Both the position numbers and the translations under genes were made by a program. Below are positions 61,311 through 64,000 of a stretch of DNA of 64,000 nt, piece after piece. Numbering within the stretch: the stretch's first letter is position 1; each line of letters begins with the position of its first letter. The stretch is from Mangifera indica (taxonomy: Eukaryota > Streptophyta > Magnoliopsida > Sapindales > Anacardiaceae). The stretch is from assembly GCF_011075055.1 (NCBI RefSeq), contig NC_058137.1, forward strand, positions 24,227,463 through 24,291,462, given 5' to 3'. The notes under the pieces were generated by a model. The model did not search any database and had not been told where the DNA came from. It worked only from the letters and a program-made list of their open reading frames with translations.

Positions 61311-62062
61311 AGGCCAAAGGATTTATTTATGTCCAAAGGTAAGTATTTCTTCTACATTTTGTTTATTAACTTAAAAAAATTTAAATAATTATATATTTTT
61401 TAATTTATCATAATTTTTTTTAATTTTAAAATCTAATAATTTTTTCTTTTCACTCTTTATTAAAGGTTTGAAAAATAATAAATTTTTTCCTTTTATGGAC
61501 AATGACTTTTTGCCTATTGGTGTTTTTTTCAGTCGGTTTATTTCTCCCTCTCAGTCTCTCTATCCTTGTCCGTGCCATCATCGTCTTCGTGAATGACATT
61601 CATCTAGATCAATTTTCATCATGTAACCAATGAAAACACGTGAATGAAGACCCAAATCAGTGAACAATGTTTGTCCACATCTGAATGCGTCTTCGTCACT
61701 TTTTGAATAGGGAAGGGCATTGTCAAATGTGATATGAACAGGAAAGGGCAACAGAGAGATTGGGAGGGAGAATGCTTACGATTGGGAAGTTATTGTTTGT
61801 CGAAAAGGGGTTAAAACTTTGGGGAAATTTTGTCACTTTTTCAAATCTTGGGTGGTGGTTGAAAGAAAATTATTAGATTTTTAAACTTAAGAGAAAATAT
61901 GATAAATTTTTAGTTTTTAATAATATTTTTACTAAATGTGATTTTACCCTGACAGTGACTGAAAAAATTAACAAATAAATGAGTGTTTGAGTTTTTTAAA
62001 ATTAATAAATAAGAACTTGAGAAAACGTTATTATTTGGATTAGAATAAGTCATTTGGTCTTT
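61311..62062. repeat. Foldback element E8 (~750 bp)
   Basis: The left end AAGGCCAAAGGATTTATTTA then TGTCCAAAGGTAAGTATTTC pairs with the right end read on the opposite strand, AAGACCAAATGACTTATTCT then AATCC. The interior centre is less A/T-rich (CCATCATCGTCTTCGTGAAT), like the centres of E4 and E7. No gene. Confidence 0.6.
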
Positions 62063-62518
62063 TGAAAATTTTGTTACTAAAATTGAAAAAAGAATTCCAT
62101 AATTAACAAGATGGGTGTGCATCCCATGAAAACAGAATGTACAATTTATGCTCCTAAAATTGCTCATTTGGTCTTCCTAAATGGAAAACAATAACACTGT
62201 TATATATATATATTATCACTTAATATCCAAAAATATTTTAAGTTGTTAAACTTATTTTACATATCTATTTAGTTTATGAATTCTAATATTATATTAAAAT
62301 ATATTAAATTTATAAATATAAAAAATAAAACTTATATCATATAAAATCAATTTATTTATATTAAAATTTAATAATTATAATTATATATCACTCACCGATA
62401 TAATTTTTATGTGAGATACGATTCGTTTCCTCTCCGACAAGGAAACATATTACTCGAATCTCAGCCGTTGTGTATAAGGAAACAAGTCTAACAAACTCGA
62501 GCTCCTATTGGTTGGAGC
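62063..62518. other. AT-rich DNA upstream of the ERO1 promoter
   Basis: A/T-rich with one short TA run near 62201. Base composition changes sharply at about 62395, where the ERO1 promoter-like sequence begins. No gene. Confidence 0.4.
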
Positions 62519-62785
62519 ACGTCAGTAACACGTACCCCAGCAACATTAATTCATTACCATCAATGCGCACTCTTTCCACACGTGACATAAATGAAATTCT
62601 CTTCACTCGCTCACTATGTTGAACACGTGTCCAGAAAATGGATGAACAATTGGCGCGTCGCCTGTTCACTCCTCCACCGCGACTGGCATAGCATTTTTCA
62701 ACATTTCCTTAACCGTTGGCGACATTACAAGGGATGGCGCGTAGTTTCTGAATGTAATGGCTGACTCTAATTAGCATTAATACGT
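62519..62785 (+). promoter_or_regulatory. Cluster of ACGT-core elements in the ERO1 promoter
   Basis: Five ACGT cores lie in the 335 bases before the ERO1 start codon: 62519, 62530, 62580, 62625 and 62782. Two are full CACGTG G-boxes (62579-62584 and 62624-62629). ACGT cores are bound by plant bZIP factors, including bZIP28 and bZIP60 of the unfolded protein response. This fits an ER-stress-responsive gene, but no exact ERSE (CCAAT-N9-CCACG) was found. Confidence 0.5.
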
Positions 62786-62851
62786 GTTGTCGACATTTTT
62801 CAGTTGGAGGCTTTGATAATATTGACCTTTGAGTTTGAAAAGGTGAAAGAG

Positions 62852-63903
62852 ATGAGTAAGGGTGAAAAGGAAATCGAGAAGACGCCGACGACTAAGCGAT
62901 TGCCGAGAAGGTCTTTGTGGACGGCAGCATTGGTCGCGGCGTTGATCGCTGTATTGTTGGCGACGGCAGTGAGGACAGAAGTTACGACGGCGCTGAAGGC
63001 GGCCTTGAAGACGGCTGCCACGACGGGAGCTGGCTCTAAATCTTTTCTGTTCAGTAACCGTGACAAGTCCTGTCAGTGTTCTTCTCAGGTATTCTTTCTT
63101 TATTTTTCGTTACAAGTAAGAACGATGTATTGTGATTCTAATTGTTCTTTAATAATCTTAAATATTATTTAGAACATGTTACTTACCCTGGCAAGTTATT
63201 AGATTCTTATGTTGGTAACGGTAATGTTGCGGTAGCATGATTCTATTTTGAACTTCAAGTGGCGTAGAGAGTCTAATTCGTGTTGTACTTAAATGCGATT
63301 TAGGGTTTAGTCTGGTTGAGTTGATTTTATGATCACCTTTTCTTTTCGATATCATAATGTGGTAATTGAGGTGAAGTGGTAATGTCATACTCATAACGAA
63401 ATAACAGTTGAAATAGAGATATAGGCATGGAACACATTCTTATAACCTAGAAGTATATTGTTTAAATCTCGTGTTTCATGAACGGGATCATATGTTTGAG
63501 ACTTCAAGTGCAACATGTGTTTTAATTGTCTTTTGTTTCTGGAAAATCATTTTTCCAAGTACATTATTTAACTCATGTAACATATTTTGAAAATAGAAGA
63601 TTCAACTTTTACAGTTTTATTAGAGAATTATACTTCAAAAAACAATAGAGAGCTGCAGTTGCAGTGTAATTCTTTCTTATTTGGTGCATGTATGAGAAAT
63701 GATTCGTTAAGCAATGTGGAGATTTTTATGGAATACCTAAAATTGAGTTGGGGCTTTTTTGTTTATTGTAGGAATTGGGGAAGTATAAAGGCATGGTTGA
63801 GGACTGCTGTTGTGATTATGAGACAGTAGACAGTGTTAATGCGGAGGTGTTGCACCCTATGCTACAAGAACTTGTTAAAACTCCCTTTTTCCGATACTTT
63901 AAG
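62852..63903 (+). CDS. ERO1: ERO1-type ER thiol oxidase, N-terminal part (gene continues past the window)
   Basis: Two coding exons are inside the window: 62852-63088 and 63772-63903, both phase 0 (79 and 44 codons). The product starts MSKGEKEIEKTPTTKRLPRR, a basic cytosolic stretch, then a signal-anchor helix, SLWTAALVAALIAVLLATAV. After an Ala/Thr-rich spacer come CQCSSQ and, across the splice, GMVEDCCCDYETVD with VLHPMLQELVKTPFFRYFK. This Cys-rich start with DCCCDYETVD is the hallmark of plant ERO1, the FAD enzyme that reoxidises protein disulfide isomerase in the ER lumen and passes electrons to oxygen. The next exon, with the regulatory and shuttle cysteines, should lie beyond 64000. The start is the first ATG in frame; an upstream TTG at 62804 is not used. 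The final 97 bases are intron. Confidence 0.92.
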
Positions 63904-64000
63904 GTCTGGTATGCTCTATTATTTAGTTCTAAATTTATGTAGACTGTCTATGAATAATCTAATTTATTGATTCTATTAGCAGAACGAATATTATAGAACC

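Noticed and set aside
62800..63066. Minus-strand Ala-rich frame over ERO1 exon 1
   Set aside because: Antisense of the Ala/Thr-rich spacer of ERO1.
63961..64000. Possible third ERO1 exon after TTAGCAG
   Set aside because: The sequence after the AG does not encode the expected KLWCDCPFW-type segment, so it is read as intron.
1..64000. CRISPR arrays, bacterial operons, rRNA or tRNA genes
   Set aside because: No regularly spaced short repeats and no cloverleaf sequence with A- and B-box features were found by eye; the DNA is plant nuclear. A tRNAscan run would settle the tRNA question.

Overview
This is nuclear DNA of a eudicot plant. The genes are split by many GT-AG introns, the non-coding DNA is very AT-rich and full of small transposons, and the proteins are plant-type: a NAC factor with a miR164 site, the photosystem II subunit PsbR, an organellar RecA and an Arabidopsis CRPK1-like kinase. 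The species cannot be fixed from the sequence alone. Gene models below were built by hand from reading frames, splice sites and family knowledge, and all the multi-exon models keep phase through to a stop codon.

Layout, left to right. A serine-rich plant-specific single-exon gene lies on the minus strand (952-2118). A decayed, intron-containing METTL25-like methyltransferase pseudogene lies on the plus strand (5404-8178). Next come a NAC1/NAC21-22-type transcription factor (13287-16923, plus) and the mitochondrial recombinase RECA3 (19883-24885, plus). Two minus-strand genes follow: PsbR (26446-28943) and a renalase-like FAD oxidoreductase (29943-38168), whose intron 5 holds a dead Copia retrotransposon (about 31453-35155). 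About 6 kb of nested small transposons leads to a CRPK1-like receptor-like cytoplasmic kinase (46114-47794, plus). After about 5 kb of gene-poor DNA come a membrane-anchored DNAJC14/Jiv90-type J-protein (53270-60779, plus) and the first two coding exons of the ER thiol oxidase ERO1 (62852 to the right edge, plus).

The genes do not form a functional cluster; each has its own promoter, as is normal in plants. Two work at the ER: the J-protein is predicted to be a membrane co-chaperone, and ERO1 drives disulfide formation.

The most unusual structure is a set of eight long inverted-repeat (foldback) elements spread through introns and intergenic DNA. Their ends share a motif close to GGCCAAAGGACTATTTCCCACCCAAG. 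One has arms of nearly 400 bp and sits in PsbR intron 2. Others carry further nested insertions. No new protein-coding system was found.
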